The notes under the pieces: generated by a model
Database searches by the model: none
Told to the model about the DNA's origin: nothing
Seen by the model: the letters and a program-made list of their open reading frames with translations, nothing else
Program-made: the position numbers and the translations under genes
Part shown: in pieces, positions 17,001-26,145 of the stretch
How positions within the stretch are numbered: position 1 is the first letter of the stretch
Layout: each line of letters opens with the position of its first letter
Source of the DNA: Bacteroidales bacterium
GTDB lineage: Bacteria; Bacteroidota; Bacteroidia; Bacteroidales; Tenuifilaceae
Length of the DNA: 40,883 bases
Direction: 5' to 3'
Assembly: GCA_003818205.1 (NCBI GenBank)
Contig: RPRQ01000041.1
Span: forward strand, 1 to 40,883

Positions 17001-20000
17001 AACAAACACAGTGCTCATGCTAACGGTTGAACCAGGCTTGCGCATTGCATCGTTACGGGCAAGCTTGGCATCAGTAAGTAACTCCAAACTTACATTTAGT
17101 AGGTTTTCACGTGGCCATACTATTTGTCTATGCTCCTCGTTATTGTTACTATAGCCATTGGGTGATACAGGGGTGATTTTTAAAGGGACTTCGTATTCGT
17201 AGTAGTTATCGGTATTATCGTTTCCCAAGCGAAGGAAAATAGTAACCTCATCGTTGTTAAGCGGAAAACCTGGAATAGCCTCGGCATGAACATCCATCAT
17301 CAGCTTCCGATACTTCCGAATATCATAGCTAGTCAGCTTAAAAGCAGCCCGTGCATCGCCATCGGCAAGGTTGGTGACTTTCAGCTCCATCGATTGCTCG
17401 TTCTGCTCAACGATTTGACTTTGCGAAGGATCGGTAGAACGGCTTAGCTGTGGAGGTAATACGTAATTAATGGGAGTTCGAGAGCTGTTCTCCTCAAGGT
17501 TTACCGAAGTAATGTTTATTATTCCATCGGAAAGATCAGTGCTTGGAACGCTCTCCTGCCCCTCAATCATCGGGGCGTCATACTTTTTCCACTCGTCTCG
17601 CACAAACTGTAGCTTTGCAAACCTAAGGTTAAGCGTATCGTCAAAGCCCTTTAAAAACATTCTAACCATTGTAATGCTGCTAAGGGTTGGATCCCCCACC
17701 TCTCTTTCGGGTTTATCGATAGGGACTTTAAACTGATACCACGATACTTTTTGCTTTTCAGGGTATGCAGGCATATCGGCTAAGTAATCCACTTTATTGG
17801 TAATGTAGTTTTTACCAACCACCATATCTTCATGGCGTAACGACACCTTATACTGAAAGTAATTTTCAATATTATCGAGGCTAGGCACCCCATCGACATC
17901 CTCCGCATCAGGAGAATTAGTAGCTGCCGTTGATGTGTTTTGACCGCTAGGGGGGGTATTGCCCTCGGTGTTATTATACCTCTTATACCTATCAATAATA
18001 CTAGCTTCTACCGAGGTGTAATAGGAATCGGTATAATGCCTATAATCATCGCTGGAGGGGTCGTTTTCAATATCCTGATATACGCTAGGGTTGGCAATTC
18101 CCTGAACAGCTGCAAGGTAACTTTCAAAAAACTTTATCTCATCGTTAATACCGTCCCCATCCACATCGAATCTTGAGCTAAGACCATCGAGCCCAATATC
18201 CTGATTTCTTTGCTTTGCTTGATCGGTAGAGAAATAGTTGGGTATAGTAATTGTCGGAACACGTCCCCAGTTTGTTGTATCGGTATGTTCAAGGGTGCTG
18301 GTGGTAGGAAAGCCTCCCTCATAGGCATATCGCCCATCCTTCAAAATATCCTCCGAAAGCCCTCCCAGATTGAAGTACAAATCCCCTCCCCGTTCATCGC
18401 CATTATCGTAAACGAATGGATCCATCAACCAGAACTCAATAAAGTTGATATTCAGCGCCTCAAAGTCCGAATTATTGGATAGCGAACGCATAATCCCGCC
18501 CCAGTTCTCCCTCTTATTATTAGTTAGAAATCCGTTTGGATCTATATTCGGATTATAGTTGTAGGGACCTCGCTCGTTCGGGTAAAATGCGAGATTTAAT
18601 ACGGGGATATTGGTTGGCTGACCCTGCGGAGTGTTCTTATAGGGAAAAAGTTCCTTCTCATATATCTCACGCACCCAGTGGCTGCTCCTAAGCTTTTCGT
18701 TATTCCGAATGTACGATGGATTTTCGGATACCTGACGCAGGTAAATGGGATCGATTCGAAACCATGAAAGATGCGCTCGTTTATAGCCATACGCTAAATC
18801 ATTGTTCATGGAGCCTTCAGGGAAACCCATCTGCCCCATGGGAACGCTCGCCAACTTCCAGCTAAAGGGGGAGGAGATATCTAGTGGAGTGCTGCTACTC
18901 TCAAAATCATCGATAAATACGGTGCCATTCCTTCCAATGGCCTTAGAATAGCCTGGAATGAGCTGTGCAAATTCAGCATCAAAGGTTATTGTTGATTTCT
19001 CCTTGGTTTGAATGAACGGAAGAAGGTCAACCATTTTGGTTAGAAATGGTGCATCGGTTTGAAACGAGGTGTTCAACCCCCATATGGTATTGGAAATGGC
19101 CTCGTTCCCGATATTGACTTTACTCGTTAGGGGTCGTTCAGTTAAATTAAGAATGGTTGCCCCAACGTTAAACTTATCGGAAATTTTGTAATCGAAGTGG
19201 GAGCCCACCAAGGTTTTTGTTTGGAAGTTGAAAAGGGCATTGTTCTCCAACGTGATGCGAATGGGCGTCCCCGATTCAATTAAGCCCGTTTTAATAATCT
19301 TTAGCGAACCGAGGTTGTAGTCCACCGTATAATCGATCCCCTCCTCAAGCTTTGCCCCTCCGGCGGTTACAACCACCGAGCCTTTGGGGATATTAGCAGC
19401 ATTTAGTGAAATTTCGGAACTTCCAGATGATTTTAACGAACCTGCAAGCTTAAACTTGTTCTTACGCGATACCTTTTGTGCCTTGGTAAGGGTTGAGTCG
19501 TATATCTCCTGATAAACATACCTATCTGCAATTGAATTGTTATCAATTTTATCCCTTAGATCGCTCCCAAAGGGCTCAAGCATAGGAAATATAACCCTCC
19601 CATTGGTTGAGTTAATTGTTACCGGAATTTTTGTAGTAGTCGGGTTTCCTTGTATATCATCGATAAAATCGAATACTCCATCGGGCTTGGGGTCATTCTG
19701 CGCATTCAAATTATCGAGGTTTAAAACCTTGAGCAATGGTTTATTGGCAATTTCTCCCTCGGTGATATACCTTAAATCAGTACCCACCAAATCGTCGTGA
19801 TAGTAAATATCTAAGTAAAACTCCTCTCGGCTAACCTGATAGGCATCCTTAAGCTTATAGATATTTTTCATCATCAACTTCCATGTTGGTGGTATCTTAG
19901 GATCTTTAACAACCCCCATTATCAGCTTAAGGAACAGTGCACCAAGCGTTTTATTTCCTTCAATCGCTTCGATTCCATCTGTTGAAAATTCGCCAACTTG

Positions 20001-21476
20001 AAAAGTCTGCCCCCCAACCGTATATTCGTAGGCAACGGCTAGCTGTTGATTGGGTGCCAATGGGGTTAAAAGGGTGATGTACCCTAATTTAGCATTAACA
20101 GAATACTCGTTGGGTAGTAGTTTACGAGCAATTTGAAGCTTTTCATACCCTCTCCCTTGCTTAAAATTTGGAGCCTGTATAGATGCAAGCTCACTTTCCA
20201 GATTATAGATTTCTCGAATAGCTTTATGATCAACGCTCATCAACCGGTAGAGATCGTTCACCCCATTATCGGGGTATGGTCCAATTTTAGCATTTAGCAG
20301 GCTCTGCGGGCCAAAAATATTATCCACCGCCTCCCCTAAATCGCTAAATGCCACTATGTCACGTGAGTTCTCATTGCTTTGGTTGGTATTCGAAACCCAA
20401 ACTTCAACCTTGGTAATGTTTACCAGGGTGTTTACGAGGGGAAGGTTCTTCAGCGTTGAATTGTAAACCGATCTGAAATAGGGTGAAAGGAAAAAATGTT
20501 TATTGGCTTCATACTCATCTGCATTAACTGAAAATTCAGTGGTTTGAGCACCACCCTTTACATCAATAACCTGGCTTTGACCATTCTGCTTCGAGAAAAT
20601 AGTAGTGACATTCAACTTTCCGAATTTCAGCTGCGTTTTAAACCCAAACAGGCTTTGACTACCGGTTATAAGCGTTCCGGGTAATGGCAACGAAACGTTA
20701 CCCGCCTCAATCTTCTGGATAATCTCATCCTCATAACCAGTGTATTCAACCTTTACGTTGTTTTCAAAATCGAAGGTAGATTCGGTATTGTACTGTACGG
20801 CCATGGTCAACTTCTCCCCGATCTTTCCGTTCACATTCATCTGTATTTTCGATCTGAAATCGAAGGTGGTGCTTTTCTGCTGATCGGTTGAGGCAAGCGG
20901 GTTTAGCGATTTGGTACGATTAAGCCCAAAGGTTAACTCTGCACTTCCCTCAGGGATAATCTCAATGGTATTACTCCCAAAAATTCTATCGAATGTCTCG
21001 CCTCCTACCTGCATTCGAGGTAATAAACCCGACCCAGCATTAAATGACTCTCCTGCACTCTTCTTCCGCCAGTACTCGCGCATGGAGTTCTCGAACTGAT
21101 AGCTTCGGAACTCCTCCTCGCTCATTACCCTTGGGGGCTTAATGTTATATTTTCCAACCCTTTCGTATATAATGTACTGCTTTGCCTTGGGGTCATACTC
21201 AACGGTAATCGTAATATTCGAAGGGGATTCTAGGTCGAACGATGAGCGTACCTTTCTATCGGATGCAAAGGTATCATCAGGTTTTATTGGGTATGGAAGT
21301 TTTATTGTATCGGTGCTTTGGGGTAAAATACGCTCAAGGGTAAGTTCGGCTGATGCCGATTCGGTAAAAGCATTGGCTGAACTATAATATACCGATAAAG
21401 CCTCTGATGTTTTAGCAAAACAAACAAAGGCAGCGATTAAAAATCCTGCTATATGATATTTACAAAAACGATTCAA
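14013..21476 (-). CDS. sprA: Type IX secretion translocon SprA (Sov)
   Basis: This 2,487-residue protein is in the SprA/Sov size range. SprA is the giant outer-membrane beta-barrel through which type IX substrates leave the cell. Residues 1-26 are a signal peptide. The first third carries the recurring N-terminal elements (AELTFGLNRTKSLNPLAST, NVNGKIGEKLTMAVQYNTE, IEAGNVSLPLPGTLITGSQS). The rest is long alternating beta-strand sequence ending in FGFSLRFVMI, a typical barrel C-terminus. The only in-frame start is TTG at 21476; an upstream in-frame TAA excludes a longer version. It lies 17 bases after ruvA and shares its operon with pdxA and ruvA. The small protein at 37974 has a tail that this channel would recognise. 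Confidence 0.95.
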   Translation of the reverse strand: MNRFCKYHIAGFLIAAFVCFAKTSEALSVYYSSANAFTESASAELTLERILPQSTDTIKLPYPIKPDDTFASDRKVRSSFDLESPSNITITVEYDPKAKQYIIYERVGKYNIKPPRVMSEEEFRSYQFENSMREYWRKKSAGESFNAGSGLLPRMQVGGETFDRIFGSNTIEIIPEGSAELTFGLNRTKSLNPLASTDQQKSTTFDFRSKIQMNVNGKIGEKLTMAVQYNTESTFDFENNVKVEYTGYEDEIIQKIEAGNVSLPLPGTLITGSQSLFGFKTQLKFGKLNVTTIFSKQNGQSQVIDVKGGAQTTEFSVNADEYEANKHFFLSPYFRSVYNSTLKNLPLVNTLVNITKVEVWVSNTNQSNENSRDIVAFSDLGEAVDNIFGPQSLLNAKIGPYPDNGVNDLYRLMSVDHKAIREIYNLESELASIQAPNFKQGRGYEKLQIARKLLPNEYSVNAKLGYITLLTPLAPNQQLAVAYEYTVGGQTFQVGEFSTDGIEAIEGNKTLGALFLKLIMGVVKDPKIPPTWKLMMKNIYKLKDAYQVSREEFYLDIYYHDDLVGTDLRYITEGEIANKPLLKVLNLDNLNAQNDPKPDGVFDFIDDIQGNPTTTKIPVTINSTNGRVIFPMLEPFGSDLRDKIDNNSIADRYVYQEIYDSTLTKAQKVSRKNKFKLAGSLKSSGSSEISLNAANIPKGSVVVTAGGAKLEEGIDYTVDYNLGSLKIIKTGLIESGTPIRITLENNALFNFQTKTLVGSHFDYKISDKFNVGATILNLTERPLTSKVNIGNEAISNTIWGLNTSFQTDAPFLTKMVDLLPFIQTKEKSTITFDAEFAQLIPGYSKAIGRNGTVFIDDFESSSTPLDISSPFSWKLASVPMGQMGFPEGSMNNDLAYGYKRAHLSWFRIDPIYLRQVSENPSYIRNNEKLRSSHWVREIYEKELFPYKNTPQGQPTNIPVLNLAFYPNERGPYNYNPNIDPNGFLTNNKRENWGGIMRSLSNNSDFEALNINFIEFWLMDPFVYDNGDERGGDLYFNLGGLSEDILKDGRYAYEGGFPTTSTLEHTDTTNWGRVPTITIPNYFSTDQAKQRNQDIGLDGLSSRFDVDGDGINDEIKFFESYLAAVQGIANPSVYQDIENDPSSDDYRHYTDSYYTSVEASIIDRYKRYNNTEGNTPPSGQNTSTAATNSPDAEDVDGVPSLDNIENYFQYKVSLRHEDMVVGKNYITNKVDYLADMPAYPEKQKVSWYQFKVPIDKPEREVGDPTLSSITMVRMFLKGFDDTLNLRFAKLQFVRDEWKKYDAPMIEGQESVPSTDLSDGIINITSVNLEENSSRTPINYVLPPQLSRSTDPSQSQIVEQNEQSMELKVTNLADGDARAAFKLTSYDIRKYRKLMMDVHAEAIPGFPLNNDEVTIFLRLGNDNTDNYYEYEVPLKITPVSPNGYSNNNEEHRQIVWPRENLLNVSLELLTDAKLARNDAMRKPGSTVSMSTVFVQADGDNKVKVRGNPSLSNVKVLMIGVRNPRSSGNEQPKSVIVWVNELRVSHTTNEAGWAANARLSAKLADLGMVTIAGTTSKPGFGSIESKVADRSSEDYYQYDLSATLEMGKFFPVKSGIKVPLYVGYSESFSNPEYNPLDPDIPLRTAIANAVSKYEKDSIKKIAQDYTRRKSINLTNVKVDRQNAKPWPLALSNFSASYSFNETFSRNIKTDHRVNREIRGALTYNYNTNSKPIVPLKKAKIFNSKYLKLIKDFNFNPIPSQFSFRTDLTRNYFEQQLRNIQNTDQYFEPTYSKDFVWNRVYSLNWDLSQSLKFDFNASNIARIDEPDGIVDKQYRDKYNHWRDSVIHNILNFGRNIEYNHQFNLAYNIPLNKIPFIDWTALSAKYSGSYNWRAGTQLADTSRFDPGNTIQNSNTVQFIGQLNMMGLYNKSGYLKQLNQKFDQMARGTPPKKKMNTVKYEENVLKLKANGVKSIHHKLKTEIVTVKAYTDKGIEIKIKSEVKSDERVTIKADNDYENIKVVIEGKVPERNSPFKIIAESTLRVLMGFKSVSLSFSETRGTSLPGYKPTTKYFGLNDVNGISAPGLGFVTGWQDPNFAWYAINNGWLTKDTTFNSPFSLTSSQNITFRTLFEPMPNFKFEINALRTYSRNINEYYRANAHGDFNRYNPITNGSFSMSVISLGTAFKSPEKVFEQFRASRIIVANRLAEDRANHSSQGYVRGTGDFPNNYSELSQEVLIPSFLSAYSNYTPSKVPLDNFPLIPMPNWQITYDGLSKIKPFKNFLRTFTLTHGYRSVYSIGAYSNNSKYDEQSDGYSYTTNAIDDFIAKREISNVSVIEQFSPLIGVDMNWINSLTTRFEVKTNRSLAMSFSNNQLTQTNSWEYIIGGGYRFENMPIIFGAEDGKQRTLKSDLRLRLDFSIRKNETVLHKMVEQVSIPTAGMITTSIKASADYLISTQVTLRAFFDWGKTKPIASGQSYPTTNSSFGFSLRFVMI

Positions 21477-21493
21477 CCTGTTTTATTCCTATT

Positions 21494-22078
21494 CTATAAT
21501 CGCTTTAGCGCTAATTTAATTAACCCTTCTACGCTTTGGCTGCCCTCCTCCTTTAGGAGTTGATCGAGCACTTTTTCAGCCGCTGATTTATTGAACCCAA
21601 GCATTACTAAAGCAGATAACGCTTCCCCTCGGGTTGTATTGTTTATAATCGAAAATAATTGCGCCGAGCCAATATCCTTCCCGAATACCTTATCCTTTAG
21701 GTCAACAACAATACGTTGAGCCGTTTTTAAACCAATCCCTTTAATCTGCTTCAATGCGTTAATATCAGCACTCTGAATGGCCTTTTGAATTTCAGGCGCC
21801 GACATCGACGAGAGGATAACCCTTGCGGTATTAGCCCCAACGCCCGAAACGCTTATAAGTAAGCGGAAGAGCTCCCGCTCATCCTTGCTTGCAAACCCGA
21901 ATAGCAGATGAGCATCCTCCCTCACCACCTGATGCAGGTAAACCAAAACCTCTTTCTTCCCCTCAAAGCTGCTGTAGGTTTGTAGCGAGATATTCACATA
22001 ATAGCCTACCCCAGAAGAGTCTAAAACAATAAAGGTTGGAGTCAACTCTGCTATGGGACCCTTTATATACTCAAACAT
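21494..22078 (-). CDS. ruvA: Holliday junction DNA helicase subunit RuvA
   Basis: The 194-residue protein binds four-way junctions as tetramers and loads the RuvB motor for branch migration. The N-terminal OB fold begins MFEYIKGPIAELTPTFIVLD. The two helix-hairpin-helix motifs are LLISVSGVGANTARVILSS and LKQIKGIGLKTAQRIVVDL. The C-terminal RuvB-binding domain is EALSALVMLGFNKSAAEKVL. Length is normal. It sits between pdxA (31 bases upstream) and sprA (17 bases downstream) on the minus strand. Confidence 0.96.
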   Translation of the reverse strand: MFEYIKGPIAELTPTFIVLDSSGVGYYVNISLQTYSSFEGKKEVLVYLHQVVREDAHLLFGFASKDERELFRLLISVSGVGANTARVILSSMSAPEIQKAIQSADINALKQIKGIGLKTAQRIVVDLKDKVFGKDIGSAQLFSIINNTTRGEALSALVMLGFNKSAAEKVLDQLLKEEGSQSVEGLIKLALKRL

Positions 22079-22109
22079 AGTCCGATGGTTAAAATCAAAA
22101 AGTTATATC

Positions 22110-23162
22110 CTATATCGACTCAGGGTCAACCCGTTGCAATGGGTTACTGGTCAGTTCAGCGTGCATCTGCCTATTCTTAAAAAGATCAACAGCAAGGTAT
22201 AGCGCTTGACGAAATGAATTCGGCGACGCTTCACCCTTTCCGGCAAGCTCGTAAGCAGTACCATGAGCAGGGGAGGTTCTTATTACCGGTAATCCTGCGG
22301 TATAGTTTATCCCTGTATCAAAGTTTACCGTTTTGAAGGGTGCTAAACCCTGATCGTGGTACATCGCTAAGATTGCATCAAACTTTACAAAATTTTCCGA
22401 ACCAAAGAATCCATCGGCAGGGTATGGCCCTAAGGCAACAATCCCTTCGTTGTTCGCCTCGTTGATAGCAGGAATAATTATCTGTTGCTCTTCTGCACCG
22501 ATTACCCCCTGATCGCCTGCATGGGGGTTCAATCCCAGCACAGCAATTCTTGGACGACGAATGGCAAAATCCTGAATCAGCGAACGGTTCAATATCCGAA
22601 GCTTAGAAAGGATTGCCTCCTTGGTAATCATCGATGGAACCTGCGAGATGGGGATGTGCCCGGTAACCACGCCAACCTTCATCACCTCGCTAATCATAAG
22701 CATTAGAACCTCCTTGCAGTCGAAACTACTTGCCAAGAACTCGGTATGACCAGGGAAATGAAAATTTTGCCCCTGAATGTTATGCTTGTTGATCGGTCCG
22801 GTTAGCAGAACGTCAATTTTTTTGGCTTTAATGTCAACAATGGCCGCTTTCAGGGATTGTAACGAACCCATTCCGCCATATTCAGTAGATTTACCCAACT
22901 CAACCCGAACATTCTCGTCCATACAGTTGACAATGTTAACCCGTTTTGAGTTGGCCTCGCTCGCATCTTTTATTTGATTAAAGCTGAAGTTTTCGACATT
23001 TAGCGCCTTGCGATGGTATGCTGCAACTTTTGGCGACCCATATACTATTGGAATACACAATTCATTAACCCTTGGATCGGAGAATGTTTTAATAATCACC
23101 TCGTATCCTATTCCATTAATATCGCCCTGGGTTATTCCTACTCTTACTTTTTCTTCGCTCAT
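22110..23162 (-). CDS. pdxA: 4-hydroxythreonine-4-phosphate dehydrogenase PdxA
   Basis: PdxA oxidises 4-phosphohydroxy-L-threonine with NAD in the DXP-dependent route to pyridoxal phosphate. With the ATG at 23162 the protein has 350 residues (MSEEKVRVGITQGDINGIGY). A longer frame to 23249 exists, but its extra 29 residues do not resemble PdxA and it would cover the -7 box at 23197. Metal-binding histidines lie in FPGHTEFLA, LNPHAGDQG and MYHDQGLAPFK, and TSPAHGTAYELAGKGEA closes the protein. It is the first gene of the pdxA-ruvA-sprA operon. Confidence 0.95.
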   Translation of the reverse strand: MSEEKVRVGITQGDINGIGYEVIIKTFSDPRVNELCIPIVYGSPKVAAYHRKALNVENFSFNQIKDASEANSKRVNIVNCMDENVRVELGKSTEYGGMGSLQSLKAAIVDIKAKKIDVLLTGPINKHNIQGQNFHFPGHTEFLASSFDCKEVLMLMISEVMKVGVVTGHIPISQVPSMITKEAILSKLRILNRSLIQDFAIRRPRIAVLGLNPHAGDQGVIGAEEQQIIIPAINEANNEGIVALGPYPADGFFGSENFVKFDAILAMYHDQGLAPFKTVNFDTGINYTAGLPVIRTSPAHGTAYELAGKGEASPNSFRQALYLAVDLFKNRQMHAELTSNPLQRVDPESI

Positions 23163-23196
23163 ATTCAACCTTTTTAAATTTTTAAGGTTTATCGTA

Positions 23197-23204
23197 CAAA
23201 AGTA
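23197..23204 (-). promoter_or_regulatory. -7 box of the pdxA-ruvA-sprA operon
   Basis: The minus strand reads TACTTTTG, a TAnnTTTG match 34 bases before the ATG at 23162. It supports the shorter pdxA start and would drive expression of the type IX translocon gene two cistrons downstream. Confidence 0.5.
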
Positions 23205-23314
23205 TAAAAAAAGGGCAAGGTTCAAAGAGTTAGCAGAAGAGTAGTTCATGTGATATTGTGTTTTTAATACCCTGTTATTTAGTAATGAACTTTTATTTGA
23301 TTCTCAATGCGTTA

Positions 23315-23342
23315 ATAACCACGCCCTCTAAGGTGTGGTTAT
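23315..23342. other. Hairpin between pdxA and mqnC
   Basis: ATAACCACGCC (23315-23325) pairs with GGTGTGGTTAT (23332-23342) apart from one G-U wobble, around a six-base loop. It lies in the 327-base gap between the divergent pdxA and mqnC genes, about 150 bases from each start. It could be a regulator site or the remains of a terminator. Nothing else stands out in the gap except a weak -7 match (TACTTTTA, 23462-23469) before mqnC. Confidence 0.35.
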
Positions 23343-23489
23343 AGCGAATTTTCTTTTTTTCTTAACTAACGACATTAGTTTCTAATAGTCGATTTCGTCA
23401 AACTATTAATTTTAACAATTCCCTTCTGCTCGCTTACAAAGAATATATGCTTACTTTTTAGTACTTTTATGGTCCGTTAAACGCTTTAC

Positions 23490-24641
23490 ATGGAAGTAAA
23501 ACAGCTGTTCGATAAGGCCTTGGCTCTAAATCCGCTTACCATTGAAGAGGGTCTTTTTCTATACCTCAATGCACCTACTAACGAGCTGATGTTCGTTGCT
23601 AGTGAGCTAAGAAAAATTCATGTTCCCGGAAATATAGTAACATGGCAAATTGATAGAAATGTAAACATAACCAATGTATGTGTATCGGGGTGCAAATTCT
23701 GCAACTTCCACTGCAACATAAGCGATGAAAGTTCATTTATCACATCAATTGGAGAGTATAAACTAAAAATAGATGAGTTGCAACGCTATGGTGGCGATCA
23801 GTTGCTGCTTCAAGGTGGACTACATCCAAAGCTCGGGTTAAAATTTTACACATCTCTTTTTAGTGAGCTAAAAGAGATGTTCCCCAATATTAAACTTCAC
23901 GCCTTAGGCCCTCCAGAGGTTGCATTTATTGCAAGGATTGAGAAAAAATCGTACCGAAAAGTGCTTATCGCACTAATCGATGCTGGACTCGATAGCTTAC
24001 CCGGTGCAGGTGCCGAGATATTAGTTGATAGAGTTCGTAAATACATCTCCCCGGGGAAACCCGATGCTCAAGCTTGGCTCGATGTTATGGCTCAAGCCCA
24101 CACCCTCAGGCTTGTTACCTCTGCTACAATGATGATAGGTCACATTGAGTCCATGGAGGAACGGATTGAGCATCTTGTAAAGCTTCGTGAGCTTCAAGCG
24201 AAGAAACCAGCGAATGCACCAGGTTTCCTAAACTTCATTGTATGGACTTTTCAGGCGAAAGGGACTAAACTTGAGAATCTTGGCATTAACACTATTGTTA
24301 CCCCAGAGGAGTATATACGAACCATTGCCATTTGTAGAATAATGCTCAACAATATCAAGCATATACAAGCATCGTGGTTAACCGTTGGCAAGGATACCGC
24401 ACAGGTATGCCTTCATGCAGGGGCAAATGATTTTGGATCTATTATGATTGAGGAAAACGTTGTTTCATCGGCTGGCGCAACCAATAGAATGGATTCATAT
24501 GGTATGCAAAAAGCAATTGTTGATGCGGGATATGTACCTCAGCTTCGTAACCAAAGGTACGAGCATATAGCCCTTCCTGAATGCGAGTTTAGCGAAATTT
24601 TAAGCCTAGAGGAGCTTAAAAAAAGGCCTGAATTCGAATAA
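23490..24641 (+). CDS. mqnC: Cyclic dehypoxanthinyl futalosine synthase MqnC
   Basis: MqnC is a radical-SAM enzyme that cyclises dehypoxanthinyl futalosine in the futalosine route to menaquinone. The cluster motif CxxxCxxC is at Cys64, Cys68 and Cys71 in TNVCVSGCKFCNF. Family-specific segments follow: QLLLQGGLHPKLGLKFY, LHALGPPEV, DSLPGAGAEILVDRVRK, MMIGHIESMEERIEHL, and SWLTVGKDTAQVCLHAGAND with MIEENVVSSAG. The length of 383 residues is normal. MqnE is a relative, but the GGLHPKL and GANDFGS stretches favour MqnC. No other menaquinone gene is nearby. Confidence 0.93.
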   Translation: MEVKQLFDKALALNPLTIEEGLFLYLNAPTNELMFVASELRKIHVPGNIVTWQIDRNVNITNVCVSGCKFCNFHCNISDESSFITSIGEYKLKIDELQRYGGDQLLLQGGLHPKLGLKFYTSLFSELKEMFPNIKLHALGPPEVAFIARIEKKSYRKVLIALIDAGLDSLPGAGAEILVDRVRKYISPGKPDAQAWLDVMAQAHTLRLVTSATMMIGHIESMEERIEHLVKLRELQAKKPANAPGFLNFIVWTFQAKGTKLENLGINTIVTPEEYIRTIAICRIMLNNIKHIQASWLTVGKDTAQVCLHAGANDFGSIMIEENVVSSAGATNRMDSYGMQKAIVDAGYVPQLRNQRYEHIALPECEFSEILSLEELKKRPEFE

Positions 24642-24645
24642 AGAA

Positions 24646-24924
24646 TTACTTCTCCGATAGCTGCACTTTATAGCTATCGTAAAGGTAGTTTAGCTCTAAC
24701 AGAATTAACTCGTACTCCTTCCCCTCGAAAGAGAAATTCCATTTCTGCCCTGGGTTAACGTTGATAATTTCCTGCGAAGCAGCATTGGGTAGGGTTAGGC
24801 TACCAAATGCTAACCTATCATAGGTGATATTCCTGATTCCAAAGGTTAGCCCCGTTAACGAATCGATAAAAACCTGCCCTGTGCTAATGGGTGCGCTCTG
24901 AACAAAATACTTTTGAAACTCCAT
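24646..24924 (-). CDS. Small hypothetical protein
   Basis: This 92-residue protein has no signal peptide or membrane helix. It is mostly beta-type, with a DSLTGLTFGIRNITYDRLAF segment and a C-terminal FEGKEYELILLELNYLYDSY. The stop is five bases from the stop of the convergent mqnC, which limits its 3' end. I do not recognise a family. The coding case rests on a clean frame with a plausible ATG and ordinary composition. Confidence 0.6.
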   Translation of the reverse strand: MEFQKYFVQSAPISTGQVFIDSLTGLTFGIRNITYDRLAFGSLTLPNAASQEIINVNPGQKWNFSFEGKEYELILLELNYLYDSYKVQLSEK

Positions 24925-25022
24925 AACTATATCGTATTAACAAATCAAAGATACAAAAAACTACGGATTGTTTTAGCATAACAATATTCAATGGCATTAG
25001 TTTTCAAATTCTGGATGTATGC

Positions 25023-25048
25023 AAAAAAACCGCCATTTCGGCGGTTTT
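25023..25048 (-). terminator. Rho-independent terminator
   Basis: AAAACCGCC and GGCGGTTTT pair around ATTTC. On the minus strand the stem is followed by a T-run, about 25 bases after the stop of the exported protein gene at 25074-25514. Confidence 0.85.
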
Positions 25049-25073
25049 CACTTTTTTCTATACTGATTTTATA

Positions 25074-25514
25074 TTACATTCTATTGTAGAATCGCTGTAT
25101 GTTTTCAGCACTTCTAGAGTCAACCTCTAGCCAAAGTGTTGTTTCATCCTTATAAACAAAATACCTCTTATTATTAGAACTAATAATCAAGGGATCCTCG
25201 TAGCAGTAGAGACCTAAACCATTGCGCCAGCCGATTTTTTTCATAAACACCATACCTTCATAGTGCTTATCATTGTATAGCGGTTTTTGCGAGTAGGTTT
25301 CACCATTCATTTGGTAGGATTCAACGCTACTGTAATCGAACTTCGTTTTTTCACCATTCTCCTGCATGGCCTTAATCTTTAAAAGGCCAAATTGAATTTT
25401 GGCAAAAACAATCTTGCCATCTTTGGTTATAATGTAATCCCTTTTATTGCTAGGGTTAGCACTAATTGTTGCGCTTATAAGAGCAACAATTAAAATTGAT
25501 AATAAAGCTTTCAT
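25074..25514 (-). CDS. Small exported hypothetical protein
   Basis: The protein has 146 residues. Residues 1-19 are a signal peptide (MKALLSILIVALISATISA). The mature part begins NPSNKRDYIITKDGKIVFAK and is rich in short beta strands with Lys and Tyr, including YFVYKDETTLWLEV. I do not recognise the family. It has an unusually strong Shine-Dalgarno site and a clean terminator, so it is a well-isolated single gene. Confidence 0.75.
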   Translation of the reverse strand: MKALLSILIVALISATISANPSNKRDYIITKDGKIVFAKIQFGLLKIKAMQENGEKTKFDYSSVESYQMNGETYSQKPLYNDKHYEGMVFMKKIGWRNGLGLYCYEDPLIISSNNKRYFVYKDETTLWLEVDSRSAENIQRFYNRM

Positions 25515-25520
25515 AGTTAA

Positions 25521-25528
25521 TCCTCCTA
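25521..25528 (-). promoter_or_regulatory. Strong Shine-Dalgarno site
   Basis: The minus strand reads TAGGAGGA six bases before the ATG at 25514. Most genes in this window have no recognisable ribosome-binding site, so this near-perfect one is unusual and fixes the start. Confidence 0.7.
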
Positions 25529-26145
25529 ATTTTAAATTACTTTTCGATATAATATATTATTGAAACTAATACAATTTCAAGTTACACGATGTATGCCAAA
25601 TAATACTATAGCGCTGATTATTACATTTTTAACTATTAAATACGTTTTATATTGATGTACGTTCTTGATATTTTCTGTTCATTTTCGAACATTCTGATTT
25701 TCAATTAGCTTATGTTAGCTTTTTAGTGTCAAATCTACTAGCTCAAAGAACTCTACTATTCCCTCTTGTACATATATGAGCTTTGAAGGTCGATTATACC
25801 CTATCCAAGTTCTATGTATTTTAGCTATCATTCTGTATTACTGAATCTTGTGTAAAAATATATCCCACCATATTATAAATCATCAATAGGGCTTAATTGA
25901 TTGAATTAAGGAGTTTATATGAAATTCCTCACCATTGGTTGATTTTTATTCATTATTCATATAACTATTAAAACATTTGCAATTATTATTCGATGTCGTT
26001 TAATTAAGGATTTTTACAATTGACGCTTTCAGGTCTTCCGACTCTAAAAGGTCAATCAAGTTGGTTAACCTGACTATCAGCGTTTTATCAACCTAAAGTA
26101 AACAACATAGAATTATTATTCTCAGAAAACCTAATATCGACTAGC
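25529..26145. other. Gene-free, AT-rich 617-base gap
   Basis: The stretch separates the divergent genes at 25514 and 26146. It has many stops in all frames, only tiny frames (for example a seven-codon one at 25919), no tRNA, no family-1 or family-2 repeat and no clear terminator or -7 box. It must contain the promoters of both flanking units, but I cannot place them. Confidence 0.5.

Noticed and set aside
23163-23249. N-terminal extension of PdxA
   Set aside because: It covers the -7 box at 23197 and does not match the family start; MSEEKVRVGITQGD at 23162 is the natural beginning.
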